A DNA stretch of 64,000 nucleotides, from contig NZ_LR134477.1 in NCBI RefSeq assembly GCF_900637975.1, positions 2,914,001 to 2,978,000 on the forward strand, written 5' to 3'. The notes under the pieces are model-generated. The model searched no databases. It had not been told where the DNA came from and worked only from the letters and a program-made list of their open reading frames with translations. Position 1 is the first letter of the stretch, and each line of letters starts with the position of its first letter. The DNA comes from Actinomyces viscosus. Lineage in GTDB: Bacteria > Actinomycetota > Actinomycetes > Actinomycetales > Actinomycetaceae. A program made the translations under genes and the position numbers. Positions 53,073 to 61,896 of the stretch are shown piece by piece.

Positions 53073-53123
53073 CGGGGCGGGGAGGGCACCGGGCGACTCA
53101 TCTCCGGTGCCCTCCCCGCCCCG
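53073..53123 (+). terminator. Terminator after the PTS EIIABCD operon
   Basis: A perfect 20-base arm (CGGGGCGGGGAGGGCACCGG) pairs with its complement across an 11-base loop, 23 bases after the EIID stop. Confidence 0.88.
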
Positions 53124-53297
53124 CGCGCTCGGTAGAATGCCCAAGGCTCCTTTCAGATCCCACCGTCAGCTCCGTCGGTGCTCTGCCAGGGCTCCGTCAG
53201 GGAGCCGCCTCAATCCTCCGACGTCGTCTCCCGATTCCTCGGGACCCCCGCCTGCCAGCTTTCGCCCTTAGCGCCCCTTCTGCAGCAAGGAACCAGT

Positions 53298-54077
53298 GTG
53301 ACCCGACTCCTCGTCACCGACTTGGACGCCACCATCGTCTTCGATCGCTCCGTCTCCCCAGCCGACTGCGCGGCCATGTCCCGGTGGCGGGCGGCCGGCA
53401 ACCTCCTGGCCGTCGACACCGGCAAGTCCTCCTTCGCCACCCGCGACGTCCTTGAGCCACTGGGCGTCGACTTCGACTACGGCATCGTCTTCACCGGGGC
53501 GGTTCTCATCGACGGCGGCTACCAGGTGCTCTCCGCCCGCTACCTGCCCGACGGCGTCGCCCGGGACGTAACTACCCGCACCGTCGACCTACCGGGCGTG
53601 ACCACCTACGCCACGACCATCGAGACCGACTACATCCTGGCGGACAACAATGAGGAGGTCTCCTCCATCCTGGCGGTCTTCGAGCACCTGACCCTGGAGG
53701 AGATGGATGCTCACCGCTTCATCGGTGTGCCCCTGCGCGTCACCGACGCCGCTCTGCGCGATCGCCTGTACCACGAGCTCTCCCAGCGCTGGGAAGGCGT
53801 TGTGGACTGCCACCGCAACCAGGACTTCCTCGACTTCGTGCCCGCCGGGGCCACTAAGGGCGCGGGCCTGCGAACCCTCCTCGATGGCCTCCTGGCCGGG
53901 AGGGACGTCGAGGTGTGGACCATTGGCGACTCCTGGAACGATCTGGACATGCACGCCGTCGCCGACCACGCCGTCGCCCTGCCCGGGTCCCCACCGGAGG
54001 TGACGGCCGCGTGCGAGACGACCGTGGGCTCCATGGCCGAGCTCATCAATACGATCCTGGAAGGCGAGCACGCATGA
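53298..54077 (+). CDS. HAD-IIB (Cof-like) hydrolase, paralog 1
   Basis: This 259-residue phosphatase resembles SPP/Cof-type HAD enzymes that act on sugar phosphates. Motif I reads DLDAT instead of the usual DLDGT. The cap is type C2B, and motif IV is IGDSWNDLDMH. GTG at 53298 follows AAGGA. It lies behind the PTS operon and overlaps the next membrane-protein gene by ATGA. Two paralogs follow at 54800 and 55773. A role in removing phosphate from PTS-derived sugar phosphates is a context-based guess. Confidence 0.85.
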   Translation: MTRLLVTDLDATIVFDRSVSPADCAAMSRWRAAGNLLAVDTGKSSFATRDVLEPLGVDFDYGIVFTGAVLIDGGYQVLSARYLPDGVARDVTTRTVDLPGVTTYATTIETDYILADNNEEVSSILAVFEHLTLEEMDAHRFIGVPLRVTDAALRDRLYHELSQRWEGVVDCHRNQDFLDFVPAGATKGAGLRTLLDGLLAGRDVEVWTIGDSWNDLDMHAVADHAVALPGSPPEVTAACETTVGSMAELINTILEGEHA

Positions 54078-54715
54078 GCGAGAACAGCAAGACGAACAGC
54101 GGGAAGCCACTGGGCTCCCGGGTGCGTGACTGGTTCAACGGCGGCGACCCCGACGGACGCACCAAGATCCGCACCTGGGCTACCGGGGAGGACGGCCGCT
54201 GGCGCGGCTACACCCACTCCATGGGCAAGTACGTCACCTGGCTCATGGTCATCGCCTGCGTCCTCTACCCCTTCACCCGGGGGATCGGCTCGATCCTGGC
54301 CCTCGTCGTGGCCATCTTCCTCATGGGCGGACGGGCCATGATCGAGCGTCAGGTGAGTCGCGACGTCTCCGACCTGGAGGAGGCCAAGCGTCAGTACGGG
54401 CTCACCCGCAACCCCGAGTACCTGCAGTTCATGACCCTGCGTGCCGAGGGACTGCTGGAGGACAACAAGATCCTCACCCCCGACTCGCGCAGGCTTCTGG
54501 AGGACTACGCCCAGTGGGCCCGCGAGCGCCAGGAGCGCGAGGACAGGAAGCAGGCCAAGAAGGCCCGCAAGGCGGAGAAGAAGACCCGCCGGGAGACTGC
54601 CGTGCGGGAATCCGATCGTGAAACCGATGAGGGCGCCGAGGGGGACGTCGGCGGGCGGACCGGCAACCAGCCCGATGAGCCCGCTGACACATCCGATGAC
54701 GGTCGAGGAGAATAG
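54074..54715 (+). CDS. Hypothetical membrane protein with charged C-terminal tail
   Basis: I do not recognise a family. The 213-residue protein has two adjacent hydrophobic segments (about residues 52-87: VTWLMVIACVLYPFT, LALVVAIFLMGGRAM) between a polar N terminus and a long helical, highly charged C-terminal part (ERQEREDRKQAKKARKAEKK), likely a coiled coil. The ATG overlaps the HAD gene stop, so the two are coupled. Its role is unknown. Confidence 0.8.
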   Translation: MSENSKTNSGKPLGSRVRDWFNGGDPDGRTKIRTWATGEDGRWRGYTHSMGKYVTWLMVIACVLYPFTRGIGSILALVVAIFLMGGRAMIERQVSRDVSDLEEAKRQYGLTRNPEYLQFMTLRAEGLLEDNKILTPDSRRLLEDYAQWARERQEREDRKQAKKARKAEKKTRRETAVRESDRETDEGAEGDVGGRTGNQPDEPADTSDDGRGE

Positions 54716-54799
54716 GCCCGCTGTGAAGGCTCCCGAGACGGCTCCGAGGCCCCTCCGAGGCGTCTGAGGATCCGCAGGACCCGGACGGAAAGGACTCCC

Positions 54800-55663
54800 A
54801 TGCCACGCAGGCTCATCTCCACCGACCTGGACGGCACCATCGTCTTCAACGGGACGATCCCGCTGCGCGACCGCGAGGCCATGGCTCGCTGGCGGGAGGC
54901 CGGAAACCTCCTGGTCATCAACACCGGCAGGTCGGTCTCGGCGCTGGAGCACGTCGTGGTGCCCGTGGGCCTGGAGTTCGACAACGCCATCCTCTACACA
55001 GGGGCCGCCATCGTGGACGAGGACATCAGGGTGCGCCATTCCACGGCCCTGCCGCCCGGGGTCGTCGAGGACATCCTCGACTTCGTCGAAGGGGCCCCGG
55101 GCGTCACCGTGTTCACCACCGGGCTGGATGAGGACCTGCTCATCTACGACACGATCGGCACCGGGTCCGAGCTGCTGACCCTGTTCCGCCCCGCCACCCG
55201 GCGCGACCTGGACGGGCGCGAGATCATCGGCGTGCCCATGCGTTTCACCGATCCGGAGACGGCCTCCCGCACCGAGACCTACCTGCGCCGGCGCTGGGAC
55301 GGGCAGGCGGTGGGCTTCCGCAACCAGGACTTCATCGACGTCGTTCCCGCTGCGGCCTCCAAGGGCGCCGGCCTCAGGCGGCTGGTGGCGGACCTCGGTG
55401 AGCCGCCGGCCCCGTCCGGTGACTCCGGTGACGGTGACCCCGCAGACTCCGCCGAGGCCGCCCCTGCGCCTGCCGAGGCGTCGGTCGAGCCCATCGAGAC
55501 CTGGTCCATCGGGGACTCCTGGAACGACATCTCCATGCACCAGGCAGCCGACCACGCCTACGCCCTGCCCTGGTCGCCGCCGGAGGTGGTGGCCCAGTGC
55601 GACGGCACCGTCTCCAGCCTGGCCGACCTCATCGACTCCATCCTGGGCCGCCCGACCGCCTAG
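54800..55663 (+). CDS. HAD-IIB (Cof-like) hydrolase, paralog 2
   Basis: This 287-residue paralog of the HAD gene at 53298 has motif I DLDGTIVFNG, TGRSVSALEH and motif IV IGDSWNDISMH. An acidic/Pro/Ala insert of about 30 residues (GDSGDGDPADSAEAAPAPAE) before motif IV is absent from the other two. AAAGGA precedes the ATG. The cluster of three related phosphatases behind a PTS operon suggests sequential duplication. Substrates cannot be assigned. Confidence 0.87.
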   Translation: MPRRLISTDLDGTIVFNGTIPLRDREAMARWREAGNLLVINTGRSVSALEHVVVPVGLEFDNAILYTGAAIVDEDIRVRHSTALPPGVVEDILDFVEGAPGVTVFTTGLDEDLLIYDTIGTGSELLTLFRPATRRDLDGREIIGVPMRFTDPETASRTETYLRRRWDGQAVGFRNQDFIDVVPAAASKGAGLRRLVADLGEPPAPSGDSGDGDPADSAEAAPAPAEASVEPIETWSIGDSWNDISMHQAADHAYALPWSPPEVVAQCDGTVSSLADLIDSILGRPTA

Positions 55664-55772
55664 ACACCTCTACGTCAACAGAATCGTCATGCGTGACGCG
55701 GAGCCGCGTCGTCTGTGAAGATTTTGCTGATATTGAGGTGTGCCGCTGACCGCGCGCGTTATGCTCGCCGCC

Positions 55773-56576
55773 ATGCGCCTGCTCGCCACGGACCTTGACG
55801 GCACCCTCGTCTTCCACCACGCCGTCGGGCAGGCCGATGCCGAGGCCCTGGTGCGCTGGCGCGAGGCCGGCAACCTCCTGGTCCTGGCCACGGGCCGCTC
55901 GGTGCAGCTGGTCCAGCACGCGGTCGAGGTGGCCCGCGCCTCAACGAGCATCGGCCTGGACTTCGACTACGCCGTGTGCGCCACGGGCACCACCGTCATC
56001 GACGCCGCCGGTCGCGTCCGCCGCACGCGCATGCTGGAGGCCGACCAGGTGCGGGAGGTGACTCGGGCGGTCGGCATCGTCAGCGACGCGCCCGTGTCCG
56101 TCTTCGCCTCCACCCTGGAGCGCGACTACGTCCTGGACGACCCGATCGGGCTGTCCACCGACCAGCGCACCCCCGCCGACCGCTTCACCGCGGCGCCCCT
56201 GTCCCGGGTCGCGGCCCTGGGAGTCACCTCGATGCCGCTGCACGTGCCCGACCCACGGGCCGCCGAGGCGCTGGCCCGGGCGCTGGAGGAGACGGTTGAC
56301 GGCATCAGCTGCACCCGCTCGACCGGCTTCGTCGACGTCACGGCCGCGGGCGAGTCCAAGGGAACGGGGCTCGAACGCCTTGCCGAGCTCCTCGCCTCAC
56401 AGGGCCAGGGGGTCAGCGAGGTGGCCGCCGTGGGCGACTCGTGGAACGACATCTCCATGTTCACCCACGCCGACACCCCCTGCGCGATCGCCGGGGCCCC
56501 GGCCGACGTCGTCGCGGCCGCCGGCGGGCGCACCGCCCCGAGCGTGGCCGCCTTCATCGACGCACTCATGGCCTGA
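55773..56576 (+). CDS. HAD-IIB (Cof-like) hydrolase, paralog 3
   Basis: This 267-residue third paralog has DLDGTLVFHH, TGRSVQLVQHA and VGDSWNDISMF. I chose the ATG at 55773 because TATGCT lies seven bases upstream (55760-55765), a leaderless arrangement, and because the domain begins there; a start at 55740 is possible. It is followed by a terminator hairpin at 56593-56627. Confidence 0.87.
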   Translation: MRLLATDLDGTLVFHHAVGQADAEALVRWREAGNLLVLATGRSVQLVQHAVEVARASTSIGLDFDYAVCATGTTVIDAAGRVRRTRMLEADQVREVTRAVGIVSDAPVSVFASTLERDYVLDDPIGLSTDQRTPADRFTAAPLSRVAALGVTSMPLHVPDPRAAEALARALEETVDGISCTRSTGFVDVTAAGESKGTGLERLAELLASQGQGVSEVAAVGDSWNDISMFTHADTPCAIAGAPADVVAAAGGRTAPSVAAFIDALMA

Positions 56577-56592
56577 AGGCCCCGAGAAAAGG

Positions 56593-56627
56593 GTCCGTCC
56601 TCCACCCGGACCGGGAAGAGGACGGAC
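56593..56627. terminator. Bidirectional terminator between HAD paralog 3 and the GNAT gene
   Basis: GTCCGTCCTC pairs with GAGGACGGAC across a 15-base loop between convergent genes. Confidence 0.8.
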
Positions 56628-56650
56628 TCGCAGAACGTGCGCCGCAGCGC

Positions 56651-57097
56651 TCAGGCCTGGGCGTAGCGGTAGACGTTGGTCTCCCGCAGCTCGAAGCCCG
56701 CACGGCGGTAGAGGCGGTTGGCCGCCTCGCGCGAGGGTCGCGAGGTGAGGTCCACGGTGCGCGCCCCCATCTTGCCGGCGTACTCGACGGCGGCCTCCAC
56801 GAGGGCCTGGCCGGCGCCCTGGCCGCGGGCCTCGCCGTCGACGACGACGTCCTCCACCCAGGCGCGCAGGCCCGTGGGGATCGTGAAGGTCGCCAGCGTC
56901 AGCATGCCCAGGATCGGGGCGCTCCGGCCGGCGTCGGCCTCGGGGCGGAAGACGAAGAGGAAGACCCCCTCCTGGGCGATGAAGGCCTCGCACTGCTCGG
57001 CGCTCAGCGCCGGGGCGCTGCGGGAGAGCTGCGGGATGAGGCGCTCCATGGCCTCGACGATCTCTGGACTGGAGGCGGTGACGAGCTCGACGGTCAT
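56651..57097 (-). CDS. GNAT-family N-acetyltransferase
   Basis: This 148-residue acetyltransferase has the acetyl-CoA-binding motif A VVDGEARGQGAGQALVEAAV at about residues 85-105 and the motif B region EAANRLYRRAGFELRETNVY. The target amine is unknown. GGAG precedes the ATG at 57097. It stands alone between the HAD gene and the serpin gene. Confidence 0.9.
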   Translation of the reverse strand: MTVELVTASSPEIVEAMERLIPQLSRSAPALSAEQCEAFIAQEGVFLFVFRPEADAGRSAPILGMLTLATFTIPTGLRAWVEDVVVDGEARGQGAGQALVEAAVEYAGKMGARTVDLTSRPSREAANRLYRRAGFELRETNVYRYAQA

Positions 57098-57253
57098 GAG
57101 GAGTTCTCCTGCTGGTTGGATGCGGCGGCGGGCCGAGACGGGTGCTCCGGCAACGGCTCCCTGTCAGCCCCGGAGCCTACCGCCTCGGGGTGCTGCGGGC
57201 GGCGAAGCGGCCCCACCGACCGGAAGATTCTCGCCGGGGGTCGTGCGGCGCCG

Positions 57254-58627
57254 TCAGGCCGAGGCGCCGATCGTCTTGACGGTGGGATCCATGACGGCGG
57301 CCTCCACCAGCGCGGTGCCGCTGGTCAGGTCCCGCAGCCGCAGCACGTAGGGGTGGTCCACCGTGAGCTCGACCGGATCGTCCGGCTCCGGAGCCGCCAT
57401 GACCGCGACCTCTCCCTCGCTCAGGGCGGCCGCCACCGTGCCCTCCTCATCCAGGATGAGGCGCACCTGCTGGACCACCTGGGCCAGCGCGAGGTCGGGT
57501 GCGATCCGGTCCAGGCCCTGCGGGTCGAGGCCCTGCTCCTTGAGGAAGTCGAGGAGCTGCTTGGGCTCGGAGGTGAGATCCAGCTTGGGCAGGGCCACCC
57601 TCACCTCGCGGGCGTCGGCGGAGTCCAGGGCGGCCGACGCCGCGGCCCACGTTCCGGCGTCCATGGCCGCCGGCAGGGTTCCGGCGTCGGGCAGGACGAC
57701 GTCGAGGGCGAGCTGGGAGTCCTTGCGGGACCCGTCTGCGTTGCTCTGGCCGCTGGCGTAGTCCAGGCGCACCGCCGCCCAGCCCTGGCCGGTGGCGTAG
57801 GGGATGGAGCGCGTGTCGTGCATGAGGTCGGCCTTGACGGTCTTGCCGTCGGCGAGCGTGAAGTCCTTCTGCGAGGTGTCCTCGGCCTTGAAGGGGGCGT
57901 TCCACTGGGCCGCGAAGAGCAGGGCGTTCTGCACCACCAGGCGGGTGTCCTTCGTGATGGTCAGGCCACTTCGCGGGATGAGGCCGGCCGTGTTGCGCGA
58001 GGCCCAGGCGTCGAGGTTCTTCCTCATCGAGGACACGTCGATCTGCTCGATCTCGACGGAGAACCAGCGCAGCACCTCATCGAGGTAGGACTGCTTGACC
58101 TCAAGGTCCTTCTCGTCGGCGATGAGGACGTGGTTGGCCAGGTGGACGAGCGGAGTGTCCGGGGCCTGGTCCGGGTCGAAGCCCTTGAGGTCGCCGTCGT
58201 AGCGGTTCAGGGAGTTCTGGATGGCCGACCAGGCGCGGTCCCGCTCGCCCCCCGAGAGCCCCAGGAGCGCGTCGTAGCCCTGTGCGGCGGCATCCGTGGC
58301 GCCGTCGGCCAGGATCGCCATGACGAGGGCGAGGCTGACGGGGGAGGCCATCGCCGTCGTCGCGGAGTCCGCCTTGAGGTAGTGGGACAGGAGCCGGCCG
58401 CCGAGCTGGTCGCAGGCGGCGGCCGCGCCGGCCACCTGCGAGGCGACGTCGGAGGGGGAGACCGTCTCATGGGCGGCCTTGGAGGTCAGCGCCTTGCCGG
58501 AGGCCGACGAGCACGCGCCCAGCAGCGCCGCGGCTGCAGGAGCCAGGGCGGCCATCGCCAGCAGGTGACGGCGAGAGGGGCCGAGAAGGTTCGAGCCGGA
58601 CAGTCTCATGGGTTCGGGCGGGGTCAT
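57254..58627 (-). CDS. Serpin-family lipoprotein (putative protease inhibitor)
   Basis: This 457-residue lipoprotein has lipobox LGAC (Cys39) and a serpin domain from about residue 65: SPVSLALVMAILADGATD, the NALLFAAQWNAPFK strand, PKLDLTSEPKQLLDFLKEQG and a C-terminal VDHPYVLRLRDLTSGT. The hinge of the reactive loop reads EEGTVAAALSEGEVAVM, close to the inhibitory-type Gly-Thr-x-Ala-Ala-Ala pattern. The scissile bond cannot be fixed. Bacterial serpins are rare and usually trap host or environmental serine proteases. TAGCCT six bases before the ATG supports the start. Confidence 0.87.
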   Translation of the reverse strand: MTPPEPMRLSGSNLLGPSRRHLLAMAALAPAAAALLGACSSASGKALTSKAAHETVSPSDVASQVAGAAAACDQLGGRLLSHYLKADSATTAMASPVSLALVMAILADGATDAAAQGYDALLGLSGGERDRAWSAIQNSLNRYDGDLKGFDPDQAPDTPLVHLANHVLIADEKDLEVKQSYLDEVLRWFSVEIEQIDVSSMRKNLDAWASRNTAGLIPRSGLTITKDTRLVVQNALLFAAQWNAPFKAEDTSQKDFTLADGKTVKADLMHDTRSIPYATGQGWAAVRLDYASGQSNADGSRKDSQLALDVVLPDAGTLPAAMDAGTWAAASAALDSADAREVRVALPKLDLTSEPKQLLDFLKEQGLDPQGLDRIAPDLALAQVVQQVRLILDEEGTVAAALSEGEVAVMAAPEPDDPVELTVDHPYVLRLRDLTSGTALVEAAVMDPTVKTIGASA

Positions 58628-58919
58628 GAGGCCAGGCTAAGGAGCCCGCCGGGACCTGTCAGGGCCTTGGCGCGGGCCCGCCATGGGGAGTCATCCCCGC
58701 CCGGCTGCCGGCCCAGCACGGCGCCGTCGTCGCCGGTGACCGGTCGACCGGCAGGATTCGGCCGGATCACTGTGATGCGTCGACCTCTCGTGATCGGCCG
58801 CCGCGGAGAGCGGCCGCGAGTAGGCTTCCGACCAAGGTCCCACGACGGCCCCCGCAGGCGCCGCTCGCGTCCGCCTCGTTGCCACCCGGCGCCTGCCCCG
58901 CCCTCAAGGAAGGTCACTC

Positions 58920-60284
58920 ATGGTCGAGTCCGCCGCTCCCGTCGAGCACGTCTTCGCCGCCGACGAGCTCTTCTTCTCCACCACGGACTCCCACGGCCGT
59001 ATCCGCCGCGCCAACTCCACCTTCATGCGCCTGTCGGGCTACCCGCGCGGCGCCCTGGTGGGGCGGGCCCACAACGTGGTGCGGCACGCGGACATGCCCG
59101 CAGGCCTGTTCCGCAGCATCTGGGACGCCATCGAGGAGGGCCGGGCCACCAGCGCCTACATCACCAACCGCTCCTCCGACGACGGCCGCTACCGCGTCTT
59201 CGCCACGATCGTGCCCTCCGGCTCCGGCTACCTGTCCGTGCGCACCCTGCCGATGCTCACCGACCTGCGCGACGACGTCGAGGCCGCCTACGCCCGGGTC
59301 CGCGACGTCGAGGAGGCCTCCGCGGCGGCCGGCTCCACCCGTCGGGAGGTGGCCGCCGCCGGGCAGGCCGCCCTCCTGGCCGAGCTGCGGGCCCTGGGCT
59401 ACTCCGACGCCATCGACTTCACCCGCCGGGTGCTGGTCGCCGAGGTCGGAGCGCTCCTGGCCCACGGCGTCGGCATCCCCGACAGCCCGCAGGCCGACGG
59501 GCCTGTGGCCCGGATCCTGGCGGCCATGAGCCGGATCGAGTCCGATACCGCCGGGCTCGTCGGCATCCTCAAGGAGGGCCGGCGCCTCGTCGACCTCCTG
59601 GGGACGCGGGCCGGGGAGATCGAGGCGCTCTCGGCCCGCCTGGGCGCCCTGCGCGAGGCCATGCGAGCCCTCGGTACCGACGTCGCGGTCCTCGGCCACG
59701 GGCCCCAGGCCGACGACGTCGCCGATCGCTGCCGGCAGGTCGACGCCCTGGTCCTGGAATGCTCCGAGCAGCTCCACCCGCTGCGCAGCCAGATCGAGGC
59801 GCTGCGCGGCGACCTGGACTCGGTGAGCTTCCGCATTGCCCTGGCCCGCCTGCACAACCTGGCCGCCGGGATCTTCGCCCTCCAGATCATCGAGGGCCAG
59901 GACGAGGCCGACGCCAACGACGCCGTCGGCAGCCTCAAGGAGCTGTGCGCGGCCCTGAGCGACGGCGCCAGCACCCTGACCGAGCGCGTGGCCCTCCTGG
60001 ACGCGCGCCGCGAGCTGGTCGGCGGCGAGCTGGACCTCGTGGCCGAGGACCTCGGTGTCCTCCAGGGCCCGATCCTGGAGCTGGTCGAGGCGGCCGCGGC
60101 CGCCGGCGCCGGGCAGGCCGACTCCGTGGCCACCGCCCGCACCTTGGCCGGTGCCGGCTTCGCCGAGGCCCGGGACCTGGCCGACCTGGCCGTGCGGGTG
60201 CGCGACCTCGAGGTCCCCTACGAGGCCGAGGCCATCAACACCTGCCTGACCGACGTGCGCGCCGCCCTGGACGAGCTCGAGTAG
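58920..60284 (+). CDS. PAS-domain sensor protein of the aerotaxis-receptor type, without output domain
   Basis: This 454-residue soluble protein starts with a PAS domain very like Aer-type sensors (LFFSTTDSHGRIRRANSTFM, HNVVRHADMPAGLFRSIWD, then GYLSVRTLPM). The rest (about 125-454) is almost entirely Ala/Leu/Arg/Asp-rich helix, probably coiled coil, as in the shaft of methyl-accepting proteins. I see no membrane segment, HAMP, kinase or methyl-accepting tip motif. Actinomyces are non-motile, so a chemotaxis role is unlikely. AAGGA lies before the ATG. Confidence 0.82.
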   Translation: MVESAAPVEHVFAADELFFSTTDSHGRIRRANSTFMRLSGYPRGALVGRAHNVVRHADMPAGLFRSIWDAIEEGRATSAYITNRSSDDGRYRVFATIVPSGSGYLSVRTLPMLTDLRDDVEAAYARVRDVEEASAAAGSTRREVAAAGQAALLAELRALGYSDAIDFTRRVLVAEVGALLAHGVGIPDSPQADGPVARILAAMSRIESDTAGLVGILKEGRRLVDLLGTRAGEIEALSARLGALREAMRALGTDVAVLGHGPQADDVADRCRQVDALVLECSEQLHPLRSQIEALRGDLDSVSFRIALARLHNLAAGIFALQIIEGQDEADANDAVGSLKELCAALSDGASTLTERVALLDARRELVGGELDLVAEDLGVLQGPILELVEAAAAAGAGQADSVATARTLAGAGFAEARDLADLAVRVRDLEVPYEAEAINTCLTDVRAALDELE

Positions 60285-60333
60285 CCGGCTACCGCAGACC
60301 CACGCAGCACCGCGCGACGACGAGCTGCACGAG

Positions 60334-61584
60334 CTAGGCGCGGACCAGCTCGACGAGCACCTCGGCGTGGTCGGTGTGGGGGAACATGTCGAACAGGCGG
60401 GCCCGCGCCACCCGCATCGAGGGCAGGTGCGTCAGGTCCGCGGCCAGCGTCCGCGGGTTGCAGGAGGAGTAGAGCACCCGCTCCACACCGGAGGCCTCGA
60501 TCCGTCCGGCCAGCTGCTCCCCGACCCCGCGTCGCGGCGGGTTGACCACGAGCAGATCCGGCCGCTGCGCCCCGGCGGCCCCGGGTGCCCCGACGCCGCC
60601 GTCACCAGGGACGGCCGGGTCCAGGAGACGGGCGTCACCGGCCTCGAACCGCACGAGCGCCGGATCCAGTCCCATGAGGGCGGCGGCATCGCGCGCCCCG
60701 TCGATGGCCGGGGCCGAGACCTCCACCCCCAGCACCCGGCGGCCCGGCGCGGCCAGGGCCAGGGCGAACCCGCCGACGCCGCAGAACAGGTCCCACACCC
60801 TGGCCGGAGCGGACTCCTCGCCCCAGACCCGGGCGGTGGCGTAGAGCGCCTCGGCCACGGCCGTGTTGGTCTGGAAGAAGGAACGGGTGGGCAGGTAGAG
60901 CGGCAGCTCGACGTCGTCGGCGCCCCGGCCGGCCGAGGAACCCGGGCCCGGCGACGACAGGCTCAGGCGCATAAGGAGCCGGTCCTCCTCGGTCAGGACG
61001 ATCTCCTCGGGACCCTCGATAACGGCCTGGTGGACGCCCTGGATGTTGACGCCGGCCACCGCCAGCTGAGGCAGGGACCGCTGCAGGTCCGGCAGGGCGA
61101 CGCGCAGCCGGGACAGGTGGCGGCGGGAGCGCAGGACGAAACGCACCATGAGGTCGTCGTCGGGCGAGGCGGTCACCAGGACGTGCTTGAGCTCGCCGCG
61201 CCGCCCGGGCACGTCGTAGGGGTGCAGGCCCAGGTCGGTGACGAGGTCGGCCAGCACCGGCAGCGCAGCCTCGATCGCGGGCACGTGCAGCGGGCAGGTG
61301 CGCAGGTCGACGCCGTGGCCGGCGCCGTCGAGGATCCCCAGGGTGGGGCGGGCGGTGGTCCCGGCCACCGCCATCTTCGCCTTGTTGCGGAAGCGCTCCG
61401 GGGCGCTCGCGGCCGGCTCCTCCCACAGGTCGACCGGGACCTGCTCGGCCAGCAGAGAGGCCACGCGGGACTGCTTGGCGGCCAGCTGATCGGGCAGTGG
61501 CAGTAACAGGTGAGGGCAGGAGCGGCAGGTGCCGGCGTCGTGGAGGAGGCACGACGGCGCCTGCGGTGCGGCGGTCACCGACAT
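60334..61584 (-). CDS. rlmC: RNA m5U methyltransferase, RlmC/TrmA family
   Basis: This 416-residue enzyme methylates C5 of a uridine in rRNA or tRNA using SAM. The N terminus has a Cys-rich iron-sulfur-type motif (CLLHDAGTCRSCPHL) as in RlmC. The SAM-binding region is VWDLFCGVGGFALALA, and the catalytic region is VNPPRRGVG followed by the nucleophilic Cys in YSSCNPRTLAADL. The ATG at 61584 was chosen at the domain start; a longer frame runs through the tRNA gene and is artefactual. rlmC is most likely by the N-terminal motif, but the target uridine is not proven. Confidence 0.88.
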   Translation of the reverse strand: MSVTAAPQAPSCLLHDAGTCRSCPHLLLPLPDQLAAKQSRVASLLAEQVPVDLWEEPAASAPERFRNKAKMAVAGTTARPTLGILDGAGHGVDLRTCPLHVPAIEAALPVLADLVTDLGLHPYDVPGRRGELKHVLVTASPDDDLMVRFVLRSRRHLSRLRVALPDLQRSLPQLAVAGVNIQGVHQAVIEGPEEIVLTEEDRLLMRLSLSSPGPGSSAGRGADDVELPLYLPTRSFFQTNTAVAEALYATARVWGEESAPARVWDLFCGVGGFALALAAPGRRVLGVEVSAPAIDGARDAAALMGLDPALVRFEAGDARLLDPAVPGDGGVGAPGAAGAQRPDLLVVNPPRRGVGEQLAGRIEASGVERVLYSSCNPRTLAADLTHLPSMRVARARLFDMFPHTDHAEVLVELVRA

Positions 61585-61673
61585 GTCCCCTCCCGGTGGT
61601 GCGTTCGTTGCCGGGCCGTGGGGCAGGTCTGGGACGGGAGTGCGCCAGGCCCCGGACGGCTGCTGCCAAGGAG

Positions 61674-61749
61674 TGGAGCCGCTTGTCGGACTCGAACCGA
61701 CGACCTGCTGTTTACAAGACAGCTGCTCTACCAACTGAGCTAAAGCGGC
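61674..61749 (-). tRNA. tRNA-Thr (anticodon TGT)
   Basis: The 76-base cloverleaf includes an encoded 3' CCA. The acceptor stem is GCCGCTT with AAGCGGC, the D arm GCTCAGTTGGTAGAGC, the anticodon stem-loop GCTGT-CTTGTAA-ACAGC (anticodon TGT), and the T arm GTCGGTTCGAGTCCGAC. It lies on the minus strand before rlmC. Confidence 0.97.
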
Positions 61750-61896
61750 GTGCGGCCGGCCAGGCGGCCGCGGGTGCGTGGGACAGTCTGGCACAGACCG
61801 CACCGGGGCGGGAAACCGGGGGAGGGTGAACCCGCCTCGGCGCCGTCGGGCCCGCGGAGAGATCCGTGCGGGACGCGGGCGGGAGCCGCCTCGGGC

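Noticed and set aside
56441..60337. 1298-codon open frame spanning GNAT, serpin and PAS genes
   Set aside because: It crosses three well-supported genes on both strands and is Arg/Gly/Pro-rich, typical of GC-rich shadow frames.
60334..61803. Long form of the RNA methyltransferase starting at 61803
   Set aside because: The extra 73 codons run through the tRNA-Thr gene.
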